From the IMG/VR virus record IMGVR_UViG_3300042868_003317, positions 1-30,507 of that record: a stretch of DNA of 30,507 nucleotides. One strand, written 5' to 3'. Position numbers and translations under genes: made by a program. Of the stretch, positions 1 through 6,776 are shown piece after piece. This DNA comes from a virus. The notes beneath the pieces were generated by a model. It saw nothing but the letters and a program-made list of their open reading frames with translations. It searched no databases and was not told the DNA's origin. How positions within the stretch are numbered: position 1 is the stretch's first letter; every line of letters begins with the position of its first letter.

Positions 1-158
1 TTCCAAAATCCAGGCCAGGTCCTCATTTGTCATAAATCCGCTGGAGTCGTTATCCTTCCTAAATTTTTTCCAGTCCCCAGATACCGTAATATTACCTACT
101 GTATCTATATAGTCCTTTATATATTGTTTAAATGTTTCTGGATCTTTTTTAGCTATCT
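1..158. repeat. Terminal overlap, left copy
   Basis: Bases 1-158 match 30350-30507 with one difference (T at 127, C at 30476). The overlap lies inside an open reading frame that stays intact across the join, so it marks a circular or circularly permuted genome opened at an arbitrary point rather than a true physical end. The difference is silent (Lys AAA/AAG on the minus strand). Confidence 0.95.
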
Positions 159-228
159 CTTTAATAGCTATTACCTGGCCAGCTGGCATATCGTCGAATA
201 TTTTAAAGGCTAATTCTTTGGCTGTCAT
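1..228 (-). CDS. Hypothetical 79-aa protein, spans the junction (5' part)
   Basis: This is the first 76 codons of a 79-codon gene that begins at ATG 228-226 and continues across the circular junction to a TAA at 30338-30340 (last residues EFKK). The protein begins MTAKELAFKIFDDMPAG and is a small, charged, mostly helical protein without a signal peptide or membrane segment. I do not recognise its family. It is the last gene of the packaging operon (TerS, TerL, PD-(D/E)XK-like protein) and precedes the tail-chaperone genes. A good promoter ends four bases before its ATG, so it may also be made from its own, nearly leaderless, transcript. A role in packaging or head/tail assembly is possible but rests only on position. 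Confidence 0.8.
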   Translation of the reverse strand, partial: MTAKELAFKIFDDMPAGQVIAIKEIAKKDPETFKQYIKDYIDTVGNITVSGDWKKFRKDNDSSGFMTNEDLAWILE

Positions 229-232
229 ACTG

Positions 233-264
233 CAAATATATAAATAATTATATGCTATTACAAG
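233..264 (-). promoter_or_regulatory. Bacteroidota-type promoter ahead of the 79-aa gene
   Basis: On the minus strand, CTTG (264-261), a 20-base spacer and TATATTTG (240-233) fit the Bacteroidota primary-sigma consensus (TTTG, 19-21 bases, TAnnTTTG). The -7 box ends only four bases before the ATG at 228, so initiation at the usual distance would give a leaderless or nearly leaderless message. It sits in the 36-base gap after the gene at 265-633. Confidence 0.6.
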
Positions 265-633
265 CTACCCTATTCTCTTAGCGTCCAGGATAGATATAAA
301 TCCTACCTGCTTAGTTATTTTATTTCTGTTTTTAAACTCTGTAGTTTTAGGCATTACCATATCCTGCCAAAATGGCTCCTCTAGATCCTCGATATTAAAG
401 GAGTATATACCCTTAGGAGTATAGTTAATATACCTAGATCCTGGCATAGCTTTAAGCTTATCCCATTTATAGCGCTCTATTAGTAAATCCTCGTAATGCG
501 TTAGCCTACATTTAAGCTCTATATTCAAGTTATATTTTTTACTGTATGCATCGCTAGGATCATACTGAGCGGTAGGCTCTAGATCGCTTATATAGGTATC
601 CTTAATAAAGTTAAATAATTCCTGCTCTGTCAT
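265..633 (-). CDS. Candidate PD-(D/E)XK-type nuclease next to terminase
   Basis: 122 residues. Asp25 and Asp28 precede a strand ending in NIELK (Glu39, Lys41), followed by an amphipathic helix (about 46-60) and a strand RYINY. This order (D, then ExK, then helix and strand) is the core of PD-(D/E)XK nucleases, so I infer a small DNase or resolvase-like protein, though no diagnostic family signature is visible and the function is unproven. Its ATG overlaps the stop of the large terminase gene (ATGA), so the two are translationally coupled. The terminase already has its own nuclease residues, so this would be an accessory activity, for example in clearing branched DNA before packaging. A structural protein with a chance motif is the main alternative. 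Confidence 0.5.
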   Translation of the reverse strand: MTEQELFNFIKDTYISDLEPTAQYDPSDAYSKKYNLNIELKCRLTHYEDLLIERYKWDKLKAMPGSRYINYTPKGIYSFNIEDLEEPFWQDMVMPKTTEFKNRNKITKQVGFISILDAKRIG

Positions 634-1793
634 CTTAAAACATACTTAGCTCTGTTCTTAGATTTAATATATATTTTATTAGCTAAAGCTAAGGCGCAGA
701 CCGTATCGTCGTGCATACCATTCGGAGCGCTGTACTTAACTCCAGTATTTGTAAAGACATACTCGAATATACTAAGCTCGTCCACTAGTATACCGTCTGG
801 GTATTTAATGGCTCCCTGCTGTATCGAGGTAGACAGTCCCTCCATTAACTGCTGCTTAGAGGTAGAGGTAAATTTAAACCCCTCTATTAAATAGTCCTCT
901 CTCTGCAGCTCCTCAACTATAGGATCTCCTACACCTGTAGCGTCTATTAATTTAGGTACCTTATCTAAAGCTCTTATCTTATTTTTCGTAGCAGCCCAAT
1001 CAGACTGGAAGCGATCCATAAAACAAACGCAGCCGCTAGAGTCCAGCCCCAATATAACAGTATAATCGTAAGATTTAGCGAGATCAATACCGTAGCAAAT
1101 AGGCTGGCTACTGGATAGGCTCGAAATGTTCTGGCGGATAAAATCAATACCAAACGGATTAGCTGCATTTTCTGCTGGATTTGCGAGAAACTCCTGCTCA
1201 AAAGCTGCTTTAGGTAAGTTATTTTTAGCTTCATCTATTTCTGATTTTAATATATATGGATTATCGTATGTAGTGTATTTAAAACTTTCCCAGTCCCCAG
1301 AGTTTTTAAGAAACAAATTATAAAAAAAGTCCTTACCTCTAGGAGTAGATATAAATAAAGCCTTACCGCTAAAATCTGTTAGCGTCGGACGTATGGCATT
1401 ATTCCAGGCATCCTGGAGATATGGTATATAAGCTGCCTCGTCTATAATTACAGTATGTAATCTAAGTCCTCTAAAGTTATCTAATCTTTCCCCAGTAAAA
1501 AAACGGATCTCTCCGCCTGTAATAAATTTAAAGGTTAGATCTGATTTATTAGCTGTAGCTATTTCTGCGGGTATGATCTTAGCTATATCGTCAAAAAATA
1601 CCTTAGCTAAATGATAATTAGGAGTTACATATCCAGTAATCCTACCAGCCAGCGCCTCCTGTATAGATATATTTTTAGAGATCAGAGATTTACCCCAGCG
1701 TCTGCCGCACATTAATACCCGAAATCTAGCCTTACTATCTAGTACTGCTCTTTGTCCTTCGTGAGGGCTATTTAGCTGTATCTGTATCTGCAT
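630..1793 (-). CDS. terL: Terminase large subunit (TerL)
   Basis: 387 residues, the packaging motor that pumps DNA into the prohead and cuts concatemers. The N-terminal ATPase has a Walker A motif GRRWGKS (30-36), a Walker B VIIDEA (115-120) and the coupling motif ISTPRG (148-153). The C-terminal RNase H-fold nuclease shows its metal ligands: Asp237 in YGIDLA, Asp284 and Asp290 in LIDATGVGD, and the pair Asp362/Asp363 in MHDD. The length is a little short for the family (usually 400-600) but all motifs are present. It overlaps TerS upstream by 26 bases and the next gene downstream by ATGA. It belongs to the Terminase_6-like group. It acts in the cytoplasm, docked on the portal encoded at 14412-16382. 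Confidence 0.96.
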   Translation of the reverse strand: MQIQIQLNSPHEGQRAVLDSKARFRVLMCGRRWGKSLISKNISIQEALAGRITGYVTPNYHLAKVFFDDIAKIIPAEIATANKSDLTFKFITGGEIRFFTGERLDNFRGLRLHTVIIDEAAYIPYLQDAWNNAIRPTLTDFSGKALFISTPRGKDFFYNLFLKNSGDWESFKYTTYDNPYILKSEIDEAKNNLPKAAFEQEFLANPAENAANPFGIDFIRQNISSLSSSQPICYGIDLAKSYDYTVILGLDSSGCVCFMDRFQSDWAATKNKIRALDKVPKLIDATGVGDPIVEELQREDYLIEGFKFTSTSKQQLMEGLSTSIQQGAIKYPDGILVDELSIFEYVFTNTGVKYSAPNGMHDDTVCALALANKIYIKSKNRAKYVLR

Positions 1794-2142
1794 TTTTATA
1801 GACTACCTCTATCTGCATACCGCCAGATGCATTTAGATCTAGCTGCTCTTTAGGTTTACCGTATACCCTGGTTAGTAGAGTCTCTATAGAGTAAAGACTA
1901 CCTTTCTCTATGCTCTTCTTTATAGCGCTAGCTACGGTCTTCTCTAGGACGGTAGCCTGTTTATTCTCGTATACATCCTTTAGCTCGTCTATAGTCATAG
2001 ACATTAATACCTGTATCGCATCGTTTACCTCAGATAGTTTATACCCCTGGCTCTTTAGCTCAGATACAAATTTTCTAGGCCTTCCGTTTGGGTTTCTTAT
2101 CTCCCCTTTCTGGGCTGGTTTTAAATTCTCGTTATTAGCCAT
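1768..2142 (-). CDS. terS: Probable terminase small subunit, DUF5681-like N-terminus
   Basis: 124 residues. The N-terminus has the basic, AT-hook-like signature NPNGRPRKF (about 18-26) seen in DUF5681 proteins and phage small terminases. A helical middle (about 30-100) with a GSLYSIETLLTRVYGKP segment follows, which is typical of a small subunit. It would recognise packaging-initiation DNA and load TerL. The gene runs into terL by 26 bases, consistent with translational coupling. TerS families diverge widely, so the assignment rests on the motif, size and position directly before terL. Confidence 0.8.
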   Translation of the reverse strand: MANNENLKPAQKGEIRNPNGRPRKFVSELKSQGYKLSEVNDAIQVLMSMTIDELKDVYENKQATVLEKTVASAIKKSIEKGSLYSIETLLTRVYGKPKEQLDLNASGGMQIEVVYKNADTDTAK

Positions 2143-2165
2143 TTTCTTATTTCTCTCTAATTTAT

Positions 2166-2288
2166 TTATCGTCCCTGGCCTCTATATTTTTTAGAGTCTT
2201 CTCGTTTATTTTTATGCTTTTTAGCCTTACCTACTTTACGCTTTCCAAAGGCTACGGACTTATTAGTATTTGCTGTTTTCTTTGCCAT
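2166..2288 (-). CDS. Small highly basic 40-aa protein
   Basis: 40 residues, beginning MAKKTANTNKSVAFG and ending KKYRGQGR. About 40 percent of residues are Lys or Arg. The ATG overlaps the stop of the HNH gene (TAATG), the same coupling used by neighbouring genes, and the ORF fills a gap that would otherwise be unexplained between HNH and TerS. The composition suggests nucleic-acid binding. Comparable short basic proteins sit between HNH and terminase genes in other Bacteroidota phages as I recall, but I know of no assigned function. Confidence 0.7.
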   Translation of the reverse strand: MAKKTANTNKSVAFGKRKVGKAKKHKNKREDSKKYRGQGR

Positions 2289-2557
2289 TATAATTTACCT
2301 CTCTTCCTTAATTCTATATAAAACTCGTGCGTATTGTATAAATATTGTTTATGCTGTTTCTTATCTCCAAATTCTAAATGGTGCTCCCTGCATAGGCCCA
2401 TTAAATTATCTATAGTATCTACAGACTTAGTCCCGCCCATTCCCCTAGCTTCGATATGGTGTATATCTACAGCTTTAGATCCGCAGATCTCGCAGGGTAT
2501 AAAATCGCTTTCGTCAAATCCAAAAAATTTAAGATATACTTTAGTATGTTTTTTCAT
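2288..2557 (-). CDS. HNH endonuclease
   Basis: 89 residues, a compact HNH nuclease. Visible are the zinc-binding pair CEIC (Cys22, Cys25), the catalytic HH (33-34), Asn51 in DNLMGLC, and Cys56 with REHH (59-60). This is the free-standing type that sits beside terminase in many phages, where in HK97-like systems it is needed with TerL for DNA cutting at packaging. The gene is coupled to its neighbours at both ends: its ATG lies one base into the end of the ParB-like gene (TAATG), and its own stop overlaps the basic 40-aa gene. A homing nuclease is unlikely because it is embedded in a tight operon. Confidence 0.92.
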   Translation of the reverse strand: MKKHTKVYLKFFGFDESDFIPCEICGSKAVDIHHIEARGMGGTKSVDTIDNLMGLCREHHLEFGDKKQHKQYLYNTHEFYIELRKRGKL

Positions 2558-3048
2558 TACTTAACCTTCATTATAGCGCTATACTCTTCGCATAGATTTT
2601 GTAGCTTCTCTCCCAGCTCAATAAATGCAGTGTCTGTACATTCTACTGAGATCTTAATATAATTATTTTCGTCCGCATCGTTTACCGTCTCCTCTTCAAA
2701 CTTAGGTATATCCAGGCCCCACTGCTTTAGGTTAGCTTCGTCCCAGTTATTAGCTAGATCGTCCCAGTCCCATTCCCCGAAACCTACGTTATCCTTAATA
2801 ATAAACTCTAGCTCCTGGTCCTCTGTTAGATCTTTAGCTATTACTACGGGTACATCTGTTAATCCAGCCTCTATACAGGCCTTTAATCTCATATTACCGC
2901 CTAATACTACGTTATCGCTATTTACTACGATAGGACGGAGCTCTAGCATCTCTGGAAAGCTTTTAATAGACTCTACGAGCTTACTAAATTTATCCTTTGT
3001 AATTACCCTAGGGTTATCTGGATTAGGTTTTATTAGTTTAATATCCAT
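2557..3048 (-). CDS. ParB/sulfiredoxin-fold domain protein
   Basis: 163 residues. The N-terminus (1-75) has the ParB N-terminal signature: KPNPDNPR near the start and VVLGGNMRLKA (about 48-57), the GGNxR loop that binds nucleotide phosphates in this fold. The rest is acidic with no visible helix-turn-helix, so this is not a full partition protein. Phage proteins of this kind often sit just upstream of the terminase genes and may act as a CTPase switch, nuclease or DNA-modification partner. No methyltransferase is present here. The gene is coupled by TAATG to the 47-aa ORF upstream. Confidence 0.82.
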   Translation of the reverse strand: MDIKLIKPNPDNPRVITKDKFSKLVESIKSFPEMLELRPIVVNSDNVVLGGNMRLKACIEAGLTDVPVVIAKDLTEDQELEFIIKDNVGFGEWDWDDLANNWDEANLKQWGLDIPKFEEETVNDADENNYIKISVECTDTAFIELGEKLQNLCEEYSAIMKVK

Positions 3049-3191
3049 TATAGGCTATCTATTAGGTCCTCTATTTTATTTAATATCTTAATTTTAATAG
3101 TAATTCCGTTACCCATAGTATCCAGATCCTCTAGCTCTATCATTATCTCGATTAGGGCCTGTATATGCTGTATAGTTTCTACTCTGTCCAC
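3048..3191 (-). CDS. Small acidic 47-aa protein with GTG start
   Basis: 47 residues from a GTG at 3191-3189, which overlaps the TAG stop of the upstream gene (TAGTG). Its own TAA overlaps the ATG of the ParB-like gene (TAATG). Two such one-base overlaps in a row strongly support the GTG start and a real gene. The protein (start VDRVETIQHIQALIE) is a single amphipathic, heptad-like helix and is probably a coiled-coil oligomer. Function unknown. Confidence 0.6.
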   Translation of the reverse strand: MDRVETIQHIQALIEIMIELEDLDTMGNGITIKIKILNKIEDLIDSL

Positions 3192-3637
3192 TATTTTAAA
3201 CCTGATCCACTATCTAATAGATCTATCTGCTTTAGTTTTCTCTGTGCCCATTCTATACCCTCATCTCCTCCCCAGGCATCCCACATTAAACCCCCGCATC
3301 CTTCTCCGTATGGAGTATTTTTATTTTTCTGGTGTCTAATAAATGAGCTCATCCTAGCTATAGTATCTCTAGATACAGGCTCTTTATTAGCTAGCTGGTT
3401 AGCTCTTATCTTTCCTACCTGTGTACCGCAGCTACCCCACCCGTTAGCCTCTGCGTATTTAATAGCTCTTTTAGCGTTTTCGCTTGCAGCTTCTGGGTAA
3501 TCTGTATAGCTATCCTCTGCATATATTCCCTGGGATAGCAAAGCCTTCCAAACGCTGTCCGCTTTCTCCTTTGTATCATATATACAATCCGAGTTACCTA
3601 CCCTATATTTACCGTTAGAACATTTAAATACTGGCAT
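3191..3637 (-). CDS. Stand-alone domain of the kind linked to phage head proteases
   Basis: 148 residues. The central and C-terminal part has a recognisable pattern: YPEAASENAKRAIKYAEANG, then GWGSCGT, PVSRDTIARMSSFIRH, and GCGGLMWDAWGGDEG near the end. From memory, domains of this pattern occur fused to or beside phage prohead proteases and portals in many tailed phages. Here it is a separate gene in the packaging operon, far from the XkdF-like protease at 22510-23097. The N-terminal 30 residues (FKCSNGKYRVG...DCIYDTKEKA) look like a short separate domain. The biochemical role is unknown. I infer a function in head maturation or packaging. Confidence 0.6.
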   Translation of the reverse strand: MPVFKCSNGKYRVGNSDCIYDTKEKADSVWKALLSQGIYAEDSYTDYPEAASENAKRAIKYAEANGWGSCGTQVGKIRANQLANKEPVSRDTIARMSSFIRHQKNKNTPYGEGCGGLMWDAWGGDEGIEWAQRKLKQIDLLDSGSGLK

Positions 3638-3990
3638 TATTTTTTATTTTTAGGTTTCCGTCCTCTTTTTTTAGGCTCTACCGTTATAGCTGGTACCTGG
3701 ATCTCTTCTTTAGCCTCTACGGTTTCTACTATTTCGGTAAGATCCTCCGCTGGGTTATTAATATCTAGGCCTTCGTCGAATTTTGTAACCAGGTATAAAA
3801 TCCTGATCATTTCAGCTACGCAGCTCATACACCATTTATTAACAAAAAAGTTACTATCTATCTCCTGCTGGTATACGGACTGTAGCTCTAAAACTACGGA
3901 CTCCTTTAAGTTTACCATATAACCCACATCTCTAAGGGTATACCAATGGCTTTTATATTTCTCTAAAATTGCTCTATTTAAATAATTCAT
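3637..3990 (-). CDS. Hypothetical protein with C-terminal AT-hook-like tail
   Basis: 117 residues. The first 75 residues are helical (MNYLNRAILEKYKSHWYTLRDVG...). An acidic linker rich in Glu and Val follows, and the extreme C-terminus PKKRGRKPKNKK contains RGRKP, close to the AT-hook core that binds the minor groove of AT-rich DNA. It lies between a membrane protein gene and the 148-aa gene, with one-base stop/start overlaps at both ends. I infer a DNA-binding accessory protein. The globular part is not recognised. Confidence 0.7.
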   Translation of the reverse strand: MNYLNRAILEKYKSHWYTLRDVGYMVNLKESVVLELQSVYQQEIDSNFFVNKWCMSCVAEMIRILYLVTKFDEGLDINNPAEDLTEIVETVEAKEEIQVPAITVEPKKRGRKPKNKK

Positions 3991-4295
3991 TATAATGCTT
4001 TTTTTAATAAAATAGCTACGATCGAAGCTGTAAAGCCTGCGATAATAGCCAGGGTAAATCCATAGTTAAAATTATAGGTAGATAATAAACCTACCCAGAA
4101 GGATAGACAGTATCCACAGTCAAAAGGTTTAATCCTGTAGGGTACCTTAATGTACTGGTACCCCTTTACAGTATGGCCTAAATTAAATTTATCTAATAGC
4201 CATTTAGTAAAAATCTGCGGGATCATAGAAACCTCCGCAAAGCTATAGCCTACGCAGGCGCTTCCTATAGTTAAAAATATTAAATTAGTTATCAT
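3990..4295 (-). CDS. Small membrane protein with PFDCGYCLSFW motif
   Basis: 101 residues with an N-terminal hydrophobic helix (about 1-20) and a C-terminal one (about 75-97). Between them is KPFDCGYCLSFWVGL, a CxxC-containing motif that resembles the DUF1360-type pattern (F-x-C-x2-C-x-x-F-W) of small membrane proteins. The CxxC could bind metal or be redox active. It overlaps the sigma-like gene by 11 bases. A holin role is conceivable from size and topology, but a more convincing lysis cassette lies at 10.5-11.5 kb, so I leave the function open. Confidence 0.7.
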   Translation of the reverse strand: MITNLIFLTIGSACVGYSFAEVSMIPQIFTKWLLDKFNLGHTVKGYQYIKVPYRIKPFDCGYCLSFWVGLLSTYNFNYGFTLAIIAGFTASIVAILLKKAL

Positions 4296-4839
4296 CTATT
4301 ACTGTATTTAGTTTTACGTTATTAATCGCATTTTTAACTGCGTTAGCTACTGATCTAATCGGTATACCTGTATCCTCAGATACTTTCTTATAAGTACCTA
4401 ATAGTAAATATAATTTTAGTATTTCTTTCTCAAAGTATCGTAATTTATCTATAGAGTCCTCCATAGCCAGGAGCTTTAACTCCTTAATATCTCTCTCTGT
4501 CTGGCCCTGTACCTCGTATAATAGATTAGAGTATAGTATAGCGTCTGCGTTTTCTATGCTCTCGTCGTCTATAATAGATATACTTATAGCCTGGTTTTTA
4601 AAATTTTGATAGTAAAATTTACTATGCTTACTACGGTACTGGTTTAAAGCTACTCTAATTATAAAAAATTTAAGCTGTTTTTTAGATACCATAGACATTA
4701 TCTTATCTCTATCGTATTCGCATACTATTAAAAATACGTCCTGTTTTAATTCTACCGCCCAGTCCCCAGCTATATTATTAAAAAAAATATCTATATCCTT
4801 ATTATTATAATAATCGGTAATAATATCGTTAAAATTCAT
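4285..4839 (-). CDS. Sigma-70-like RNA polymerase factor
   Basis: 184 residues. The N-terminal part (about 25-80) has the look of sigma region 2: WAVELKQDVFLIVCEYD followed by QLKFFIIRVALNQYRSK. The C-terminus (about 135-175) resembles region 4: YFEKEILKLYLLLGTYKKVSE then GIPIRSVANAVKNAINNVK, a helix-turn-helix. Similar sigma-like proteins are common in Bacteroidota phages. It may redirect host RNA polymerase, perhaps for late transcription, though the promoters I can read resemble host-type ones. It overlaps the nuclease gene upstream and the membrane protein gene downstream by 11 bases each. Confidence 0.75.
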   Translation of the reverse strand: MNFNDIITDYYNNKDIDIFFNNIAGDWAVELKQDVFLIVCEYDRDKIMSMVSKKQLKFFIIRVALNQYRSKHSKFYYQNFKNQAISISIIDDESIENADAILYSNLLYEVQGQTERDIKELKLLAMEDSIDKLRYFEKEILKLYLLLGTYKKVSEDTGIPIRSVANAVKNAINNVKLNTVIDDN

Positions 4840-5221
4840 TATTTACATATTTCTCTATAATATCTATAGCTTCCTGGGATCCTGTAGCAAAAGTAGCATA
4901 ATAGCCCTGGCTATTTAGGTAGCTAAGGTATAGACTTTGTTTTTCTAAATGTTCGTTACTTTTTAACATTCCGTTAAGCTTATACGGGCTACTGCCTTCT
5001 GCTTTTAATTCTATAGCTAATAAATGGTATTTAGAGTTATTATGAAATATTAATAAGTCTGGAGTCCCCTGTGAGGCCTGGCCCAGCTTCTTAGCTTTTT
5101 TAGCTAGGTATATAGGTAATCTGGCTCCAGATAAATAGTTAGCTATAAATCTGATCTTAGGATATTTTAATCTTAAATAATTAACTACTGCCAGCTGGGC
5201 TATATCCTCGGAGTTATTCAT
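4829..5221 (-). CDS. VRR-NUC family nuclease
   Basis: 130 residues. It shows the VRR-NUC/PD-(D/E)XK core: a conserved GTPDLLIF (Pro54, Asp55), then LLAIELK (Glu71, Lys73), and a following helix with Gln95. Phage members are structure-specific nucleases thought to resolve branched DNA. It fits either replication-intermediate processing or clearing of branches before packaging. It is in the same operon as the helicase and initiator (upstream) and terminase (downstream). The ATG overlaps the stop of the 70-aa gene. Confidence 0.85.
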   Translation of the reverse strand: MNNSEDIAQLAVVNYLRLKYPKIRFIANYLSGARLPIYLAKKAKKLGQASQGTPDLLIFHNNSKYHLLAIELKAEGSSPYKLNGMLKSNEHLEKQSLYLSYLNSQGYYATFATGSQEAIDIIEKYVNNEF

Positions 5222-5430
5222 AGTTTATTTATCTCAGATTTAACCATTCTATAAAATTGCACTTTACTACCAATACCGCAGCCCCTATCGTCCCAGTGGC
5301 TTTCTAATAACTCATCTACTGCTATTAATGCGCACTTTTTTGCGTTATCTAATTGCTGTGTTTCACTAAATGCCTCAACATATGGCAAATATTTATCTAG
5401 TAACTCTATTGATTTTTCTTTTGGTGTCAT
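5218..5430 (-). CDS. Hypothetical 70-aa helical protein
   Basis: 70 residues, MTPKEKSIELLDKYLPYVE..., with a central AKKCALIAVDELLESHWD and an ending VKSEINKL. As I recall, short proteins with the pattern AKxCALIAVDEI recur in Bacteroidota phages and prophages, but I know of no function. It is soluble and likely two or three helices. It overlaps the VRR-NUC gene by four bases (ATGA) and follows the coiled-coil gene by one base. Confidence 0.75.
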   Translation of the reverse strand: MTPKEKSIELLDKYLPYVEAFSETQQLDNAKKCALIAVDELLESHWDDRGCGIGSKVQFYRMVKSEINKL

Positions 5431-5431
5431 A

Positions 5432-5773
5432 TTATAAATCGTTTATAGCTTTAACTTGTTTTTCTAAATCTCTAGTATACTCGCATAGTTTTATAGCCTC
5501 TATCCTGTGAGTCTCCAGGGCCAGAGTAGATAAATGGTATCTGCTGTATAATTTATCGTATCCGTCCTTAGCTTTACCTATAGCGTCTACCATATCTATA
5601 AGCTCCTGGTATTTATCTGTATCTTTAAATCTAATAGCCCTGGTAAATAATTCGTTATATACGATAGATAGATCTATAGATACTTTTAATAACTCCAGCT
5701 TTTCGTCGTTAAAATATTTATATCCTTCCAGCTCGTTCTGTAGCTTATTTAAATGCTTTTTATATTCGCTCAT
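5432..5773 (-). CDS. Hypothetical coiled-coil protein
   Basis: 113 residues, almost entirely helical and rich in Lys, Glu and Leu, with heptad-like spacing at both ends (KHLNKLQNELEGYKYFN and EYTRDLEKQVKAINDL). No membrane segment. It lies two bases after the helicase gene in the replication operon. It could be a helicase-associated or oligomerising factor, but nothing in the sequence says so directly. Confidence 0.7.
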   Translation of the reverse strand: MSEYKKHLNKLQNELEGYKYFNDEKLELLKVSIDLSIVYNELFTRAIRFKDTDKYQELIDMVDAIGKAKDGYDKLYSRYHLSTLALETHRIEAIKLCEYTRDLEKQVKAINDL

Positions 5774-5775
5774 AG

Positions 5776-6771
5776 TTAAAAAATAAAGTCTTTACCAAAA
5801 GTATTATTTAAAACGGATACCTCTAAATTACCTGGATCCTTACCTGTGCTGTCTTTAACCAGGTACTCTAGTCCAAAATAAATACCGTTATCCTGTTTTT
5901 CGTAGTATCTATTTTTTTTCCAGTCCCAGAATAGGGTACAGCTACCCATTTTAGAGCTGCCTTTAGGCTTAGCCTTGATTACGGATACTATAGTCTGGTT
6001 TTCCTCGTATGGCTGTCCGTTCTCGTCGTTTAATCCATTCGGAGGTCTCCATAAAGTTAAGAAGGTCATAGCCTTCCTAAAGAAGCTCTCCCCGCCTGCG
6101 GCTTCTCTAGCGTGCGGAGGCGGGTAAAATGTTATACCGTCTACTGTTTTTTTCTCCTGCTTTTGCGGATGCATAGATATAAATATATGCTTATTTTCTT
6201 TTTTAGCGTATCTGCGCAGTTTACCGATCTCGTCCTCTATGTATAAATCCTGTCTTCCGCCAAAGTCCCGCATATCGTGTTTAACCTCGTTATAAGGATC
6301 ATATACTATATTATCTATAAATATATTATCGCTGGCCTCTAATTGCTTTACCTGGTTTATAATATCAAAAAAGCTAAAGCTATTCTCTTCGCTATCTACT
6401 ATATAAAATTTATCAGATAAAAAGTTAATAGCGTTATATATTTCGGCCTGGCTGCAAGAGTCGTAATCGCTAGCAAAAAAATGCTTTCTGTTATACTTAG
6501 ATATAAGCTCCTTAGCTACGTCCTTATAGTCTCCAGTCTCTGGAGTAAAAATTACGTGCTTTTGCCCGTATTTTATAGATAGGTTTAAAAGTATCTCTAA
6601 AGTAAATTCAGTCTTACCGCTATGCGGAGATGCTAATATAAAAGTAGTGCTCCCAGGTTTACGGGTATAGTACTCGTCCAGTACTTTAAATCCGCAGTAA
6701 TCTCCCTTTAGTATTCCTGTTTTATGGAAATCTATAATCTCCTCCTCGCAGTCTATTAGTTTTCTTATCAT
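5776..6771 (-). CDS. DnaB/RecA-fold replicative helicase
   Basis: 331 residues with a RecA-type ATPase core. Walker A is ASPHSGKT (47-54), the catalytic glutamate is in FTPETGD (Glu78, equivalent to the H1a glutamate of DnaB-family helicases), and Walker B is IFIDNI (150-155). Then come an H3-like region ending IFISMHPQ and a C-terminal TLWRPP segment. There is no DnaB N-terminal primase-binding domain and no primase domain. It would unwind DNA at the phage origin and load the host polymerase. It follows the initiator gene at 6777-7475 by five bases, the usual initiator-helicase pairing. Confidence 0.85.
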   Translation of the reverse strand: MIRKLIDCEEEIIDFHKTGILKGDYCGFKVLDEYYTRKPGSTTFILASPHSGKTEFTLEILLNLSIKYGQKHVIFTPETGDYKDVAKELISKYNRKHFFASDYDSCSQAEIYNAINFLSDKFYIVDSEENSFSFFDIINQVKQLEASDNIFIDNIVYDPYNEVKHDMRDFGGRQDLYIEDEIGKLRRYAKKENKHIFISMHPQKQEKKTVDGITFYPPPHAREAAGGESFFRKAMTFLTLWRPPNGLNDENGQPYEENQTIVSVIKAKPKGSSKMGSCTLFWDWKKNRYYEKQDNGIYFGLEYLVKDSTGKDPGNLEVSVLNNTFGKDFIF

Positions 6772-6776
6772 TTTTT

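Noticed and set aside
1-158. Terminal repeats as true physical phage ends
   Set aside because: An intact gene runs through the junction and the copies differ by a polymorphism, which is better explained by a circular map.
974-1234. 86-codon minus-strand ORF inside terL in another frame
   Set aside because: It lies wholly within the terminase coding sequence, and its composition is that expected for a shifted frame.
1910-2194. Plus-strand 94-codon ORF opposite terS
   Set aside because: It is antisense to a strongly supported gene, has no promoter, and its hydrophobic sequence is typical of antisense reading.
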